Source: an uncultured Bacteroides sp.
GTDB lineage: Bacteria; Bacteroidota; Bacteroidia; Bacteroidales; Bacteroidaceae
NCBI GenBank assembly: GCA_900544675.1
Contig: UQVZ01000071.1
Location: 1-10,077 of the forward strand
Direction of reading: 5' to 3'
DNA length: 10,077 nt
Positions 1 through 6,682 of this stretch are shown here, piece after piece (position 1 is the stretch's first letter; every line of letters starts with the position of its first letter). The position numbers and the translations under genes were made by a program. The notes beneath the pieces were generated by a model. That model saw only the letters and a program-made list of their open reading frames with translations, ran no database searches and had not been told where the DNA came from.

Positions 1-81
1 TCGCTGTTCCAAAATCCATTGCCAAGCGGAGAAAATGACGTACCTTTATCGTGCCAATCAGAGGGAAAGAGAGATTCAAGA

Positions 82-145
82 ACACAAAGACACAGAGCAT
101 CGGCTTAGTGATAAGCCTTTTCCTCGGTTGCTCTGTGTCTTGTGT
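82..145 (-). terminator. Branched hairpin terminator downstream of cydB
   Basis: The arm ACACAAAGACACAGAGCA (82-99) is complementary to 129-145, giving 17 base pairs with a single bulged A. Inside the loop is a second perfect hairpin, GGCTTA-GTGA-TAAGCC (102-117), so the element folds as a stem capped by a small stem. It starts 22 bases past the cydB stop. On the minus strand the stem is followed by a T-rich but interrupted stretch (about 75-88), not a clean U-tract. It is most simply the 3' end of the cyd operon and may also stop transcription arriving from the left. The CACAGAG/CTCTGTG sequence resembles a dispersed extragenic palindrome, so it could instead be a repeat that happens to lie here. 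Confidence 0.7.
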
Positions 146-166
146 AGAGAGTATGTATTAACCTCG

Positions 167-1318
167 TCAATAAGCGTGCTCGTCTTGTTTCAGCTCTTCA
201 GCCGTAATCGGCTTGCGGTCTATCGCTCTCCAGGCATAAATAATGTATGCCAGCACGAAGGGTACAAGGACAGACACATACGCCATGGTTTTCAGCGTGA
301 ATTGGCTGGAGCAACTATTTGCCAGGGTCAGCGAGCTTTGCAAGTCTGCCGTAGAAGGATAGTAAGCCGTATGATTGTATCCCACGCACAGCAGCAATGC
401 CAATACGGTCAATACGGTGCCAATTCCGGCAAACCAAATGCCTTTGGTATAAACCGACGAGAAGATACTCCTGACCAGACCGAACAGGACGCTCACCACC
501 CCTGCCAGGAACAAGACAAGCAACAAAGGCATATCCAGCAGGTTGTGCCAATACTTGAACGGCTCCATCACAACGACCTGCGTCTCGGGATTGACCGCAA
601 AACCGTCCTTCAACAAGGTGCGGATAACGAACGCCAGGAAGAAGATGAGAAAAGGAACGGCATCGGTAATCAGCTGGCGGCGGCAACGGGGAATCAGCTC
701 TTCGTTGCGGATGTTATTGATGAAGTAGAGATTGCCCAACAGGCGCGCCAGGAAGAACACTGCCAGCCCTAAAATGATGTTCCACGGGTCGCCAAACGCA
801 TCGAGCCCATGCCATCCGTTTGCCCAACGGCTGATAACGGGCATCGCCTGCTCGGTCATATTGGCTTTGTCGACAATGAAGTTCGACCCGTTGAAGAAAG
901 TAGCCACCGCCGCTCCCAGCAAGACAGGACCTACCACCCCATTGACGACCAGGAAATACTGATAAACCCGCTTGCCCAGCAGATTGCCCAGCTTCGACTG
1001 GAACTCATAAGATACAGCCTGAAGCACAAAACTGAAGAGGATAATCATCCACAGCCAGTAAGCCCCTCCGAAACTGGTGCTGTAGAACAAAGGGAAAGAG
1101 GCAAAAAACGCCCCGCCAAAGGTGACCAGCGTCGTAAACGTAAACTCCCACTTACGGCCGGTAGAATTGACCAGCAACGTGCGCTCTTCGTCGGTACGTC
1201 CCAGACGGAACAACAAGGAGTTGCCTCCCTGAACGAACAGCAAAAACACCAATATGGCTCCCAACAAAGAAACCAGGAACCACCAATAATTTTGTAAAAA
1301 CAGATATGTAGCATCCAT
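167..1318 (-). CDS. cydB: Cytochrome bd quinol oxidase subunit II
   Basis: CydB is the second large membrane subunit of cytochrome bd. It packs against CydA in the inner membrane and helps stabilise the hemes. The 383-residue length fits the family. Landmarks are the N-terminal YWWFLV helix (11-16), the loop LGRTDEERTLLVNS (39-52), GGAFFASFP (68-76), and the C-terminal block with SLTLANSCSSQFTLK (329-343) followed by the last helix and a short hydrophilic tail. About eight or nine hydrophobic helices are visible. Compared with E. coli CydB, the DGFDMG acidic motif in helix 1 is replaced by VQGGNS (29-34), and the WDG aspartate by Glu58 in KWEF, so proton or heme details probably differ. The start lies 42 bases after the cydA stop, so the two genes are co-transcribed. 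Identification is firm and the symbol follows from pairing with cydA. Confidence 0.95.
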   Translation of the reverse strand: MDATYLFLQNYWWFLVSLLGAILVFLLFVQGGNSLLFRLGRTDEERTLLVNSTGRKWEFTFTTLVTFGGAFFASFPLFYSTSFGGAYWLWMIILFSFVLQAVSYEFQSKLGNLLGKRVYQYFLVVNGVVGPVLLGAAVATFFNGSNFIVDKANMTEQAMPVISRWANGWHGLDAFGDPWNIILGLAVFFLARLLGNLYFINNIRNEELIPRCRRQLITDAVPFLIFFLAFVIRTLLKDGFAVNPETQVVVMEPFKYWHNLLDMPLLLVLFLAGVVSVLFGLVRSIFSSVYTKGIWFAGIGTVLTVLALLLCVGYNHTAYYPSTADLQSSLTLANSCSSQFTLKTMAYVSVLVPFVLAYIIYAWRAIDRKPITAEELKQDEHAY

Positions 1319-1360
1319 AATGAATTGTTTTTTTAATGAAATAATCCGTTAACCACACGT

Positions 1361-2857
1361 TCAGGCTTCTTCCGGGCCTTTCTGAATCGCCTTCAGCATA
1401 ATGCCGATTTCGGCTATCAACAATACCGTAAAGAGAATCAGGAAGATGAAGAAAGTAGTCTGCACCGAACCGGTCTCCAGCCTGGAAACGGCGGCATTGA
1501 CCGGAAGCAAGTCCTGGATGGTCCAAGGCTGGCGGCCCACTTCCGCCACTACCCATCCTGCCTGGCTTGCCAGATAAGCCAAGGGGATGCTTGCCAAAGC
1601 GACGTAATGCAACCAGTTCACTTTCGACAACTTACGCTTCCATGCCAGGAACAGAATCAAGGCAAAAAAGGCAATGAAATACATTCCCAATCCGACCATC
1701 ACACGGAATGCCCAGAACGAGAGCCATACATTAGGAACGAGGTCGTTGGGGTTCTCAATGTATCCGTATCCGAAATATTTCATGTTCTCATCGATGACCT
1801 GACGGGCAGACTCCATCCCTGCCCGGTCGCCCGCTTCTTTCGCTTCGCGGTAATCGGCCAAAGCGGCAATCGCCTTCTTTCCGTTCTTGATTTTATCGAC
1901 CGCAGGAAGCGCTTTCGTGCTGTCGGGCAAGGCATATCCTCCCAGCAAGAGGTCATTGATGCCCGGCACATATCCGTCTATATCGCGTGTAGCAAGGTAA
2001 GACAACATCAGCGGAATCTTGATTTCGCCCACTACGGTCAAAGGTTCCCGGGTGCCACCGTCGTAAAGCGCCTCCATCGCCGCCAGCTTCATCGGCTGGC
2101 ACTGAGCCACCTGGTATGCCGACTTATCGCCCGTCATGGCGGTCACCAGGGAAGCGAACAAACCGACCACAGCCGCCACCTTCATGCTGCCCACGGCAAA
2201 CTCTTTCTCGCGCTTGCGCAACAAGAACCAGGCACTCACGCCTATCACGAAAACGGCTCCCAGCATCCAACTGCTCAGCACGGTATGGAAGAACTTGGTG
2301 ACGGCAACGGGCGAAAACGCCACCGCCAGGAAATCAACCATCTCATTGCGCACCGTATCGGGATTGAACTCCATCCCCACGGGATATTGCATCCACGAGT
2401 TTGCCACCAGAATCCACCAGGCGGAAAAAGTCGCTCCCAGCCCTGTCAGCCATGTAGAAGCCAAATGGAACTTCTTGCTGACCTTGTTCCAGCCGAAGAA
2501 CATCACCGCCACAAACGTGGCTTCCATAAAGAACGCCACAATGCCCTCTATCGCCAAGGGCGCTCCGAAGATGTCTCCCACGAACCACGAGTAGTTGCTC
2601 CAGTTCGTGCCAAACTGGAATTCCAGAATCAGTCCGGTAGCTACTCCTACCGCAAAATTGATGCCGAACAGCTTCATCCAGAACTTGGCCGTCCGTTTCC
2701 AGAACTCGTTCCCTGATATGTAATACAGGGTTTCCATCAATCCCATAATCACCGCCAACCCCAGCGTCAAGGGGACGAAGAGCCAATGATACATGGCGGT
2801 CAAGGCAAACTGTGCTCTCGACCAGTCAATCATCGAGGTGTCAATACTTGCTAACAT
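1361..2857 (-). CDS. cydA: Cytochrome bd quinol oxidase subunit I
   Basis: CydA is the catalytic subunit of cytochrome bd. It oxidises quinol at the outer face of the membrane and reduces O2 to water at a heme b595/d site. All landmark residues are visible. His24 in QFALTAMYHWLF is the b595 ligand, and His191 (KFFHTV) and Met387 (FRVMVGLG) are the b558 ligands. Lys257 and Glu262 in QPMKLAAME belong to the quinol site, Glu104 and Glu112 to the proton path, and GRQPW (441-445) is the signature. Spacing between Lys257 and Met387 is 130 residues against 141 in E. coli, so this is a long Q-loop form with a slightly shortened loop. The loop holds a charged stretch (about 320-360). The length of 498 residues is normal for Bacteroidetes. 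The start is 12 bases after the DUF4492 gene. Oxygen-dependent control is likely but not shown by a recognisable site. Confidence 0.97.
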   Translation of the reverse strand: MLASIDTSMIDWSRAQFALTAMYHWLFVPLTLGLAVIMGLMETLYYISGNEFWKRTAKFWMKLFGINFAVGVATGLILEFQFGTNWSNYSWFVGDIFGAPLAIEGIVAFFMEATFVAVMFFGWNKVSKKFHLASTWLTGLGATFSAWWILVANSWMQYPVGMEFNPDTVRNEMVDFLAVAFSPVAVTKFFHTVLSSWMLGAVFVIGVSAWFLLRKREKEFAVGSMKVAAVVGLFASLVTAMTGDKSAYQVAQCQPMKLAAMEALYDGGTREPLTVVGEIKIPLMLSYLATRDIDGYVPGINDLLLGGYALPDSTKALPAVDKIKNGKKAIAALADYREAKEAGDRAGMESARQVIDENMKYFGYGYIENPNDLVPNVWLSFWAFRVMVGLGMYFIAFFALILFLAWKRKLSKVNWLHYVALASIPLAYLASQAGWVVAEVGRQPWTIQDLLPVNAAVSRLETGSVQTTFFIFLILFTVLLIAEIGIMLKAIQKGPEEA

Positions 2858-2869
2858 ACGTTTATCTTA

Positions 2870-3103
2870 TTATTTAGTTAATGAATAATCCTGCGAACGG
2901 TTGACCAGCTCGGTCCCGACGTAGTCCTGTTTTTCCTCAGTGCTCTTCCCTTTCAGGAACGACGGAAAGAAAAACAACTTCAAAATGAAAAACATGATGA
3001 AAAGCTTTATCAGAATCAAAGCCCACAAGGTACGCCCGATAGTCATCGCGCGAAAACCATCCCGATAAAACTCCCAAACGTGAAGAATCTGTCTTTTAAG
3101 CAT
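2870..3103 (-). CDS. DUF4492-type small membrane protein, first gene of the cyd operon
   Basis: This 77-residue protein has a basic N-terminus with FYRDGFRAMTIGRTLW (12-27), one strongly hydrophobic helix (about 26-47, rich in Phe, Ile and Leu) ending in FFFPSFL, and a charged, probably soluble tail. From memory this matches the DUF4492 family, which in Bacteroidetes commonly precedes cydA. No enzymatic motif is present. It is the first gene of the operon, only 12 bases before cydA, so it should be made together with the oxidase. A reasonable inference is an assembly factor or accessory subunit, by analogy with the single-helix CydX and CydH peptides of proteobacterial bd oxidases. It is larger and not obviously homologous to them. 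No CydX-like reading frame is seen after cydB. Real gene: confident; function: unknown. Confidence 0.88.
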   Translation of the reverse strand: MLKRQILHVWEFYRDGFRAMTIGRTLWALILIKLFIMFFILKLFFFPSFLKGKSTEEKQDYVGTELVNRSQDYSLTK

Positions 3104-3124
3104 GATTTAATTTTATAATGATTA

Positions 3125-3156
3125 CAAAGAAAAACCTTTTATCGGTAAAAAGCAAG
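3125..3156 (-). promoter_or_regulatory. Probable promoter of the cyd operon
   Basis: Read on the minus strand, TTTCTTTG (3125-3132) matches seven of eight positions of the Bacteroidetes -7 box TAnnTTTG. It is preceded after exactly 20 bases by CTTG (3153-3156), which matches three of four -33 positions. Transcription would begin near 3118, giving a leader of only about 15 bases before the DUF4492 start codon. No better match to the -7 box occurs on this strand between 3104 and 3252. Confidence 0.45.
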
Positions 3157-3179
3157 CCTTTATCCGCAGAATTTATCCG
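3138..3179. repeat. Three direct copies of TTTATC(C/G)G between divergent promoters
   Basis: TTTATCGG (3138-3145), TTTATCCG (3159-3166) and TTTATCCG (3172-3179) lie within 42 bases. They begin 21 and 13 bases apart. The first copy is also inside an imperfect palindrome, CCTTTTATCGGTAAAAAG (3135-3152). They sit over and just upstream of the predicted cyd promoter and just before the rightward pump promoter. That is where an operator for one or both operons would lie. No known regulator is recognised from the motif. Confidence 0.4.
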
Positions 3180-3192
3180 TTAATCTAAATCA

Positions 3193-3224
3193 TTTGACGA
3201 TTTTACCCCCGATTTCTAATTTTG
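3193..3224 (+). promoter_or_regulatory. Promoter of the efflux pump operon
   Basis: TTTG (3193-3196), 20 bases, then TAATTTTG (3217-3224) is a full match to the Bacteroidetes housekeeping promoter (-33 TTTG, -7 TAnnTTTG). The expected start of transcription is near 3231, about 20 bases before the start codon of the outer-membrane channel gene at 3253. The leader is AT-rich and has no strong Shine-Dalgarno sequence, as is normal in this phylum. Confidence 0.85.
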
Positions 3225-3252
3225 CATACGTCAAAAACCAAATAAATACAAC

Positions 3253-4605
3253 ATGAAACTACGAACCATTTGCATGTACACGCTCTTATCGGCCGCACTT
3301 TCCGCATACGCACAAGAGACTTCCGGCGGGAAAGAATGGACGCTACAAGACTGCATAGACTATGCACTGGAAAAGAACATCCAACTCCAGCAAAACAAAA
3401 TTTCGCTTCAAGAAAGTGAAATCGACATCAAGGATGCCCGCGCCAGCCTGTTCCCCAGCCTGTCCTTCAGCACAGGGCATAACCTGGTGAACCGTCCCTA
3501 CCAGCAACAAAGCAACACGGTAAGCGGCACCGAAATCATCACCAGCAACGAAAACAACACGTATAACGGCAGCTATAGCCTGAATGCCCAGTGGACCCTG
3601 TGGAACGGAGGGAAACGGCTGAATAACCTGAAACAGCAAAAGACCAACCGCGACATCGCCCAACTGACCGTCTCGGAAACCGAAAACACCCTGCAGGAAC
3701 AGATAGCCCAGCTTTTCATCCAAATCCTTTATGCCGACGAATCCATCCAGATAAATAAAGGCACGCTGGAAGTGAGCGAAGCCACCTACCGCAGAGGCCA
3801 GGAACTGTTCGAGGCAGGAAGTCTCTCGAAAGCCGACCTCGCCCAACTGGAAGCCCAGGTGAGCGATGACAAATACCAGCTGGTCACCGCCGAAAGCACC
3901 TTGAGAGACTATAAGCTGCAACTCAAACAATTGCTGGAACTGGACGGAAGCGAAGAATTCAACCTGGTTCTTCCCAAGCTGGACGACGAAGACATCCTGA
4001 AAATGCTCCCCAGCCAGGCGGACATCTACCAGACCGCCCTCGCCATACGACCCGAAATCCAAAGCAGCAGACTGAGTATCGAGAACGCCAAGCTGAGCAT
4101 ATCGTCCGCCAAATCGGGCTATTACCCTACCATCAGCCTTACGGCATCCAGTTCGAGCATGACCAACAGTGCCAGCACCAACAACTGGGCACAACAAATG
4201 AAATACGGATGGAACAACATGATTGGCATCAGCCTCAGCATCCCTATCTTCGATAACCGCCAGAACAAAAGCAATGTGCAGAAGGCCCGCCTGGAATACA
4301 ACACCAGCCAACTGGACCTGATAAACAAGCAGAAAGAACTGTACAGCACCATCGAAGGGTTGTGGCTGGACGCCCTGAACGCCCAACAACAATATGCAGC
4401 CGCCGAGACCAAGGTGAAAAGCAGCCAGACCAGTTTCGACATGGTGAGCGAACAATTCAACCTGGGAATGAAGAACACGGTGGAACTGCTCACCGAGAAA
4501 AACAACCTTCTGAGCGCCAAGCAACAACGGGTGCAAGCCAAATACATGGCCATCCTGAACCGCACCCTACTGAACTTTTACGCAGGAAACGAAATTGAAT
4601 TATAA
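3253..4605 (+). CDS. TolC-family outer-membrane efflux channel
   Basis: The protein forms the outer-membrane barrel and periplasmic tunnel through which the pump expels its substrate. A signal peptide with a hydrophobic core (6-18) and the cleavage site AYA-Q after residue 20 starts the 450-residue protein. It lacks a lipobox, so it should not be a lipoprotein. The mature part begins with EWTLQDCIDYALEKNIQL, the classic opening of the outer-membrane efflux protein repeat. A second repeat starts near IRPEIQSSRLSIENAKLSI (about 264-282), each with long amphipathic helices rich in Gln, Glu and Ala, including coiled-coil segments around 130-225 and 355-440. A Ser/Thr/Asn-rich stretch (about 298-312) likely forms part of the second strand pair. 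The adaptor gene begins 6 bases downstream, indicating an operon. Family assignment is certain; the substrate cannot be read from the sequence. Confidence 0.95.
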   Translation: MKLRTICMYTLLSAALSAYAQETSGGKEWTLQDCIDYALEKNIQLQQNKISLQESEIDIKDARASLFPSLSFSTGHNLVNRPYQQQSNTVSGTEIITSNENNTYNGSYSLNAQWTLWNGGKRLNNLKQQKTNRDIAQLTVSETENTLQEQIAQLFIQILYADESIQINKGTLEVSEATYRRGQELFEAGSLSKADLAQLEAQVSDDKYQLVTAESTLRDYKLQLKQLLELDGSEEFNLVLPKLDDEDILKMLPSQADIYQTALAIRPEIQSSRLSIENAKLSISSAKSGYYPTISLTASSSSMTNSASTNNWAQQMKYGWNNMIGISLSIPIFDNRQNKSNVQKARLEYNTSQLDLINKQKELYSTIEGLWLDALNAQQQYAAAETKVKSSQTSFDMVSEQFNLGMKNTVELLTEKNNLLSAKQQRVQAKYMAILNRTLLNFYAGNEIEL

Positions 4606-4611
4606 AAACGT

Positions 4612-5847
4612 ATGAACGATATGAAGAATAAGAAAACATGGATTGTAGCCGCAATCGTCATCGTGGTGATTATTGGGGCGTTTTGGGTCTTTAGCGGGTC
4701 GAAAGCCAAAAGCCAGGTCGATTTCGCTACCGGAAAAGTGCAGACAGGCAGCGTGAGCAACTCCATCACCGCTACCGGAACCATCGAACCTGTCACCGAG
4801 GTGGAAGTCGGTACGCAGGTATCGGGCATCATCGACAAGATTTACATAGACTACAACTCGATAGTCAAGCAAGGGGAAATCATCGCCGAAATGGATAAAG
4901 TGACCCTTCTGAGCGACCTGCAATCGGCACAAGCCACCTACAACGGAGCCAAAGCCGAATACGAATACCAGAAGAAACTATACGAACGCAACCAGAAGCT
5001 GCACGAGAAGCAACTCATCAGCGACACCGATTACGAATCGTCTACGTATGATTACCAACGCGCGAAGAGCACTTACGAGCAGACACAAGCCGAATTGTCG
5101 AAAGCGGAAAGAAACCTCTCGTATGCCACCATCACTTCACCGATTGACGGAATCGTCACCAGCAAAGACGTAGAAGAAGGACAAACCGTGGCATCCGGCT
5201 TCGAGACACCGACCCTGTTTACCATTGCTGCTGACCTGACCCAGATGCAGGTCGTAGCGGATGTGGACGAAGCCGATATCGCAGGAGTAGAAGACGGCGC
5301 ACGGGTCACTTTCACCGTCGACGCTTATCCCGACGACGTATTCGAAGGCCAAGTGAAACAAGTGCGCTTAGGAAGTGTAAACAGCTCGTCGAGCAGCAGC
5401 ACTTCATCGAGCAGCGAATCGACGGTCGTGACTTACGAAGTGGTGATTACCGCCGACAATCCCGACCTGAAACTGAAACCCCGCCTGACCGCCAACGTGA
5501 CCATCTACACCCTGACCCACGATAACGTGCTGACCGTCCCCGCCAAAGCCTTGCGCTTTACGCCTACCAAGGAAATAGCCGGCGGACGCACCATCAAGGA
5601 TTGTGCGGGCGAACATAAGGTATGGACCTTGGAAAACAATGCCTTCGTCGCCCATCCGGTACAGACCGGCATCAGCGACGGGTCGTACACCGAAGTGAAA
5701 GGCATCGACGAAGGCACGGCGGTAGTGACCGAAGCGGTCATCAAGAGCGAAATGCCTCAAATGGATGAAACCAGCGACGAAGGAGGCGAACGCAGCCCGT
5801 TCATGCCAGGCCCTCCGGGAAGCGATAAAAAGAAAGACAAAAAATAA
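4612..5847 (+). CDS. MacA/HlyD-type periplasmic adaptor of an ABC efflux pump
   Basis: This membrane fusion protein bridges the inner-membrane transporter and the TolC channel. It has one N-terminal anchor helix (about 10-27) after a short basic start. A lipoyl half follows with GTQVSGIIDKIYIDYNSIVKQG (about 67-88), then a long alpha-helical hairpin (about 97-170). The second lipoyl half carries YATITSPIDGIV (171-182), followed by beta-barrel and membrane-proximal domains with LTVPAKALRF. Order and 411-residue length match MacA. Two oddities are a serine run in the barrel region (residues 258-268, almost all Ser) and a disordered tail. The tail is acidic, then Pro-rich (FMPGPPG) and ends in KKKDKK. 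An alternative start at Met4 (4621) would remove only three residues. The 6-base gap from the channel gene and 27 bases to the ATPase support one transcript. Confidence 0.93.
   Translation: MNDMKNKKTWIVAAIVIVVIIGAFWVFSGSKAKSQVDFATGKVQTGSVSNSITATGTIEPVTEVEVGTQVSGIIDKIYIDYNSIVKQGEIIAEMDKVTLLSDLQSAQATYNGAKAEYEYQKKLYERNQKLHEKQLISDTDYESSTYDYQRAKSTYEQTQAELSKAERNLSYATITSPIDGIVTSKDVEEGQTVASGFETPTLFTIAADLTQMQVVADVDEADIAGVEDGARVTFTVDAYPDDVFEGQVKQVRLGSVNSSSSSSTSSSSESTVVTYEVVITADNPDLKLKPRLTANVTIYTLTHDNVLTVPAKALRFTPTKEIAGGRTIKDCAGEHKVWTLENNAFVAHPVQTGISDGSYTEVKGIDEGTAVVTEAVIKSEMPQMDETSDEGGERSPFMPGPPGSDKKKDKK
5371..5421 (+). repeat. Serine-codon tract (AGC/TCG/TCA) inside the adaptor gene
   Basis: Codons 254-270 of the adaptor are dominated by AGC, TCG and TCA. 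They encode six serines, a threonine and four more serines, with a further serine after Glu269. Mixed codons suggest an old low-complexity loop rather than a pure slippage-prone repeat, although the AGCAGC units could still vary in number between strains. Most MacA proteins have only a short loop here, between two barrel strands. Confidence 0.6.
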
Positions 5848-5874
5848 GCAAGGCAACGTAATTCTTACCAGAAT

Positions 5875-6627
5875 ATGAGCAAAACAGTCATTGAATTACA
5901 AAATATTAAGCGTAACTTTGTGGTGGGCGACGAAACCGTACATGCCTTGCGCGGAATCTCGTTCAAGATATGCGAAGGGGAATTCGTCACCATCATGGGT
6001 ACGTCCGGTTCGGGAAAATCCACTTTGCTGAACACCTTGGGATGCCTTGATACGCCCTCCAGCGGAGAATATTACCTGGACGGGGTATCGGTACGCACCA
6101 TGAGCAAATCGCAACGTGCCGTCTTGCGCAACCGGAAAATCGGATTTGTATTCCAGAACTACAACCTGCTTCCGAAGACCACGGCGGTAGAGAATGTGGA
6201 ACTGCCCCTGATGTACAATCCCTCGGTCAGCGCAGCCGAACGGAAAAGAAGAGCCGTCGAGGCCCTGATAGCCGTAGGACTGGGCGACCGGCTGGAGCAT
6301 AAGTCGAACCAGATGTCGGGCGGACAGATGCAACGCGTCGCCATAGCCCGTGCGCTGGTCAACAATCCGGCGGTCATCCTTGCCGATGAAGCTACCGGAA
6401 ACCTTGACACCCGCACTTCGTTCGAAATCCTGGTCCTGTTCCAGAAACTGCATGCCGAAGGGCGCACCATCATCTTTGTCACCCATAACCCCGAGCTTTC
6501 GCAATACAGCAGCCGTAATATCCGCTTGCGCGACGGACACGTGATAGAAGATACCGTAAACCAACATGTCCTTTCGGCGACCGAGGCACTCGCCGCATTG
6601 CCCAAGAATGACGAAGACGATGCCTGA
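5875..6627 (+). CDS. MacB-type ABC transporter ATP-binding protein (LolD/FtsE-like)
   Basis: This cytoplasmic ATPase powers the pump by ATP-driven closure of its dimer. All ABC motifs are intact: Walker A GTSGSGKST (42-50), Q-loop Gln94 in FVFQNYNLLP, signature MSGGQMQRVAIARAL (147-161), Walker B VILADE (167-172) with Glu172, D-loop GNLD (175-178) and switch His204 in FVTHNPEL. The NYNLLPKTTAVENVELPL region is typical of the MacB/LolD/FtsE group that works with FtsX-like permeases. The 250 residues exceed the usual 220-230 by a tail (about 226-250) that ends in an acidic DEDDA. The position 27 bases after the adaptor gene and 55 before the permease gene fits a pump with separate ATPase and permease, unlike the fused E. 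coli MacB. Function class is certain; the transported molecule is unknown. Confidence 0.95.
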   Translation: MSKTVIELQNIKRNFVVGDETVHALRGISFKICEGEFVTIMGTSGSGKSTLLNTLGCLDTPSSGEYYLDGVSVRTMSKSQRAVLRNRKIGFVFQNYNLLPKTTAVENVELPLMYNPSVSAAERKRRAVEALIAVGLGDRLEHKSNQMSGGQMQRVAIARALVNNPAVILADEATGNLDTRTSFEILVLFQKLHAEGRTIIFVTHNPELSQYSSRNIRLRDGHVIEDTVNQHVLSATEALAALPKNDEDDA

Positions 6628-6682
6628 GTCCGGGAACCGAAACGGAATGACCACCTATAAATAAAATGAGAATCAGATAACT

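Noticed and set aside
3..38. A reading frame open from the left edge ending AVPKSIAKRRK and a TGA at 36-38, which could be the last residues of a gene convergent with the cyd operon.
   Set aside because: Eleven codons are too few to recognise. The position before the hairpin at 82-145 fits a convergent gene end, but the adjacent frame is also open here, so it is not listed as a feature.
35..772. A 245-codon plus-strand frame overlapping the 3' end of cydB.
   Set aside because: It is antisense to the certain cydB gene, rich in Gln, Arg and His in a way typical of shadow frames, and runs through the terminator hairpin.
1607..2716. A 369-codon plus-strand frame opposite cydA.
   Set aside because: It lies wholly antisense to cydA, is rich in His, Gln and Arg, and has no recognisable domain or promoter. 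Its openness follows from the codon bias of cydA.
3343..4536. A 397-codon minus-strand frame opposite the TolC-family gene.
   Set aside because: It is the antisense shadow of a gene with a signal peptide, both family repeats and a strong promoter; the translated frame has no family features.
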